23,113 nucleotides of DNA from JBGPJM01 sp041485385 (GTDB taxonomy: Bacteria; Planctomycetota; Phycisphaerae; Phycisphaerales; UBA1924): NCBI GenBank assembly GCA_041485385.1, contig JBGPJM010000058.1, positions 1-23,113 on the forward strand, read 5' to 3'. This document shows positions 21,555-23,113 of the stretch, in pieces. Position 1 is the stretch's first letter. Each line of letters opens with the position of its first letter. The translations under genes and the position numbers were made by a program. The notes under the pieces were generated by a model. The model was given only the letters and a program-made list of their open reading frames with translations. It did no database searches and was not told the origin of the DNA.

Positions 21555-21782
21555 GTGTTCAGAACGATCACGGAAACATGGAGTGCGTTCCGGGGCCTTC
21601 ACTTCGGCCCCAAGCGAGCACCCAATCCCCAGCTGACAAAGGAGCAGATGGCGCTCGTCCGTCTCGGGCTGACCGCGGTACTCCTCGGCGTCGCGACCTG
21701 GCTCATGTGGCTCAACAAGGGCGATTCGCAGACCGCGGCGGCGGCGATCTACGGAGCGATCTGCGGCTATTGGCTCAATTGA
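21555..21782 (+). CDS. Small membrane protein of the four-gene cluster
   Basis: Encodes 75 residues from a GTG start. I recognise no family. I chose GTG at 21555 because a perfect AGGAGG (21542-21547) lies 7 bp upstream, overlapping the stop codon of the preceding gene; translational coupling is likely. A basic amphipathic N-terminus (residues 1-30) is followed by a membrane helix at about 33-53 (LVRLGLTAVLLGVATWLMWL) and a second hydrophobic stretch at about 59-74 (TAAAAIYGAICGYW). The hairpin-like topology and size recall small pore-forming or accessory membrane proteins, but nothing more specific can be claimed. Confidence 0.8.
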   Translation: MFRTITETWSAFRGLHFGPKRAPNPQLTKEQMALVRLGLTAVLLGVATWLMWLNKGDSQTAAAAIYGAICGYWLN

Positions 21783-21842
21783 TTTGACGGTGGCGGCGCG
21801 TGGACCAGATCGGTAGACTTGCGACGGGGCTGAGGACGAACA

Positions 21843-22250
21843 ATGAATACCAAGGTGATCGATGGAAGGCTCAAGCAAATTGGCGTGGATGAACCAGTGC
21901 GGAAGCAACTCGCCACCGCTGCCACCGAGGCGCTCCCTGCTTTGGCCGATCTGAACCCGAAAGGCAAGGACATCGAGCTGGATGCGGCGCGGTCGATATC
22001 CGCTGGATTTCGGGCGATTCTCCGGTTGCTCGGAGCCAAGGCGCCGCCCGATGTGCTCGGTCGTGTATTCGGAAGCGGTGGAAGCGAAAGGATGGGCGGC
22101 GAGCAGGGGGCGGGGTCACCACCCGCCGGCCCGGTAATCGTTGTCGTGAAGCCCAAGCCGGGGGAGCCCGTTACCCGTGGGGGTCTCGCAGATGAGGAGC
22201 CGGCAGACTGGCAAAGAGAACTGTGGAGGGACCGACCATGGCAAAAGTAG
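21843..22250 (+). CDS. Unknown protein, third gene of the cluster
   Basis: Encodes 135 residues. I recognise no family. The first 65 residues look helical and soluble (VRKQLATAATEALPALADL, then ISAGFRAILRLLG). A glycine-rich linker (GSGGSERMGGEQGAG) precedes a short hydrophobic strand (GPVIVVVKPKPGEP) and a polar tail. No signal peptide or membrane helix is visible, so it is probably cytoplasmic. The start follows a weak GAGGAC site and a 60-bp gap. Its 3' end overlaps the next gene by 13 bp, indicating coupled translation. Confidence 0.75.
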   Translation: MNTKVIDGRLKQIGVDEPVRKQLATAATEALPALADLNPKGKDIELDAARSISAGFRAILRLLGAKAPPDVLGRVFGSGGSERMGGEQGAGSPPAGPVIVVVKPKPGEPVTRGGLADEEPADWQRELWRDRPWQK

Positions 22251-22759
22251 CGCCTGACGAGGGCGGCCCAGGCGGTTCCGATTGGACGGAGCAACTCTTC
22301 CGGCTGCTATCTCGCGTAATCCCGGTTGGCAGCCTCGTGAAGAGGGCGTGGGAGTTCGTCAAAGATGTTGTCATGCTCCCAGAGGCGAAGGAGCGACGCC
22401 AAGTCGAGAATCTGGAGGGCTACCTGAAGATCGTGGACAAGTTGGCAGGCGATCTCAAGCGCCGAGGAGTGGCAGACGAGGAGATTCGGGCCCTTATGCT
22501 CGAGATGGGCGTGCCGGCGGTCCAAAGCACGCTGGAAGCGATGCTGGTGCGGCGAGCCGTCATGCGATCGGGCCCGACGGTCGTTGTGGTCTCCGGAGCG
22601 ATCGGCGACCTGAAGACCAGCCCCCAGGATCCGACCCGCTCGCCTACCGAATTGGAGCCGGAGCAACGTCAGCTGCCGTCCGCAATGGCGACCGAGTCGT
22701 TGGCAAGCAAGCCGAAGAAGAAAAAGAAAAGAGCGAAGTCCCAAGACGATCAGACCTGA
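22238..22759 (+). CDS. Unknown protein with lysine-rich tail, fourth gene of the cluster
   Basis: Encodes 173 residues. I recognise no family. Residues 10-45 include an amphipathic stretch (LFRLLSRVIPVGSLVKRAWE) that could associate with membranes. A helical segment follows (LEGYLKIVDKLAGDLKRRG, then DEEIRALMLEMGVPAVQSTLEAM). A short hydrophobic strand, GPTVVVVSGAIG, comes next, resembling the VIVVVK strand of the preceding protein. The C-terminus is disordered and strongly basic (KPKKKKKRAK), suggesting binding to nucleic acid or acidic lipids. I chose the ATG at 22238 because GGAGGG lies about 8 bp upstream; a GTG at 22223 would add five residues. It overlaps the previous gene by 13 bp. Confidence 0.78.
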   Translation: MAKVAPDEGGPGGSDWTEQLFRLLSRVIPVGSLVKRAWEFVKDVVMLPEAKERRQVENLEGYLKIVDKLAGDLKRRGVADEEIRALMLEMGVPAVQSTLEAMLVRRAVMRSGPTVVVVSGAIGDLKTSPQDPTRSPTELEPEQRQLPSAMATESLASKPKKKKKRAKSQDDQT

Positions 22760-23013
22760 CCGCGGTGGTCGTCCGCCGAAGAACCCCTCGATTCCTTTGG
22801 AGGTTGCGCAAACGTCGCGGCAAGCGCCGTGCCCTCGGGCTTCAAGACAAACTCCCGCTCTCCTATTCGGGCGGGTTTTGGCTCGGTTGCCAAACCTCTC
22901 TCGCACAAGACCAGCATCGGCGCGATAATCTCGCGCCACTTCGCGGAATCGCTCGTCTCGAACGTACGATCCCTGAACCTGCCCACCGCCGGTGGACGGG
23001 GTGAATATATCAA
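22750..23013 (-). CDS. Doubtful short reading frame next to the IS3 transposase
   Basis: An 87-residue frame from a TTG start, with coding-like codon use over residues 15-75 (TFETSDSAKWREIIAPMLVL, then PKPARIGEREFVLKPEGTAL). The first residues look like translated spacer and the start overlaps the transposase stop, so the true gene may be truncated by the insertion element. The opposite strand also has an open frame over the same DNA (22829-23044), so the coding strand is not settled. It is listed because 22760-23009 has no other explanation. Confidence 0.25.
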   Translation of the reverse strand: MIYSPRPPAVGRFRDRTFETSDSAKWREIIAPMLVLCERGLATEPKPARIGEREFVLKPEGTALAATFAQPPKESRGSSADDHRGQV

Positions 23014-23113
23014 CGTCGGCTCGCCTCGAACTGCTCGGGGCTGACGTAGCCGATGCTGCCGTGGACTCTCTGCCGGTTGTAGAAGACCTCGATGTACTCG
23101 AAGATCGCCGCTC
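23010..23113 (-). CDS. IS3-family transposase, C-terminal part (runs off the window)
   Basis: Only the last 33 residues are present. The frame reads AAIFEYIEVFYNRQRVHGSI followed by GYVSPEQFEASRR and stop. This is the highly characteristic end of the OrfB integrase domain of IS3-family elements: the YNRQR-H-S-GY-SPEQFE pattern, including the catalytic-helix region after the DDE glutamate. The rest of the element lies beyond 23113. Its outer end should lie within roughly 22760-23009, but I could not locate a terminal inverted repeat without the other end. Confidence 0.9.
   Translation of the reverse strand, partial: AAIFEYIEVFYNRQRVHGSIGYVSPEQFEASRR

Noticed and set aside
22829..23044. Forward open frame of 71 codons near the window end
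   Set aside because: It reads into the antisense of the transposase and has no start signal; kept only as a reason for doubt about the reverse-strand frame.

Overview
The window looks like a chromosomal segment from a high-GC member of the Planctomycetota, probably Phycisphaerae. Three things suggest this: a PEP-CTERM surface protein with a VPLPPA-type tail, two gene fragments resembling the 3' end of planctomycete H-X9-DG pseudopilins, and G/C-rich codon use in the housekeeping genes. The taxonomic call is inference; no 16S rRNA gene is present.

Positions 1-16928 are mostly single-copy housekeeping genes in short transcription units. In order they are xylose isomerase (xylA); a reverse-strand group of UDP-glucose dehydrogenase (ugd), an orphan beta-class DNA methyltransferase and a membrane protein; a forward run of a SAM methyltransferase, a polyprenyl diphosphate synthase and aspartate-semialdehyde dehydrogenase (asd); a PEP-CTERM protein; tyrosyl-tRNA synthetase (tyrS); a CBS-pair protein; a reverse-strand oxidoreductase-like protein; the RNase P RNA gene (rnpB) with a strong terminator; phosphoglycerate mutase (gpmI); and a reverse-strand pair of L-aspartate oxidase (nadB) and an exported protein.

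Positions 16929-18829 hold almost no intact genes. They carry phased short repeats, two foldback (inverted-repeat) elements, small hairpins, two copies of a pseudopilin gene 3' end (one with a nonsense codon) and a frameshifted reading frame. The same kinds of repeat occur upstream of xylA, between gpmI and its neighbour, and inside nadB. In nadB an intergenic repeat core of 33 bp is read in frame as part of the enzyme.

Positions 18830-23113 look accessory. A small membrane protein gene diverges from a compact four-gene forward cluster (19660-22759). The cluster encodes an exported or membrane-anchored 627-residue protein ending in a cysteine-rich tail, a 75-residue membrane protein, and two proteins of unknown family. 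I recognise none of the four, and their codon use is more relaxed than that of the housekeeping genes. The window ends in the 3' part of an IS3-family transposase on the reverse strand. This cluster is the best candidate for an undescribed system. The repeat insertion in nadB and the related leaders of xylA and nadB are the best candidates for an undescribed DNA-level phenomenon.
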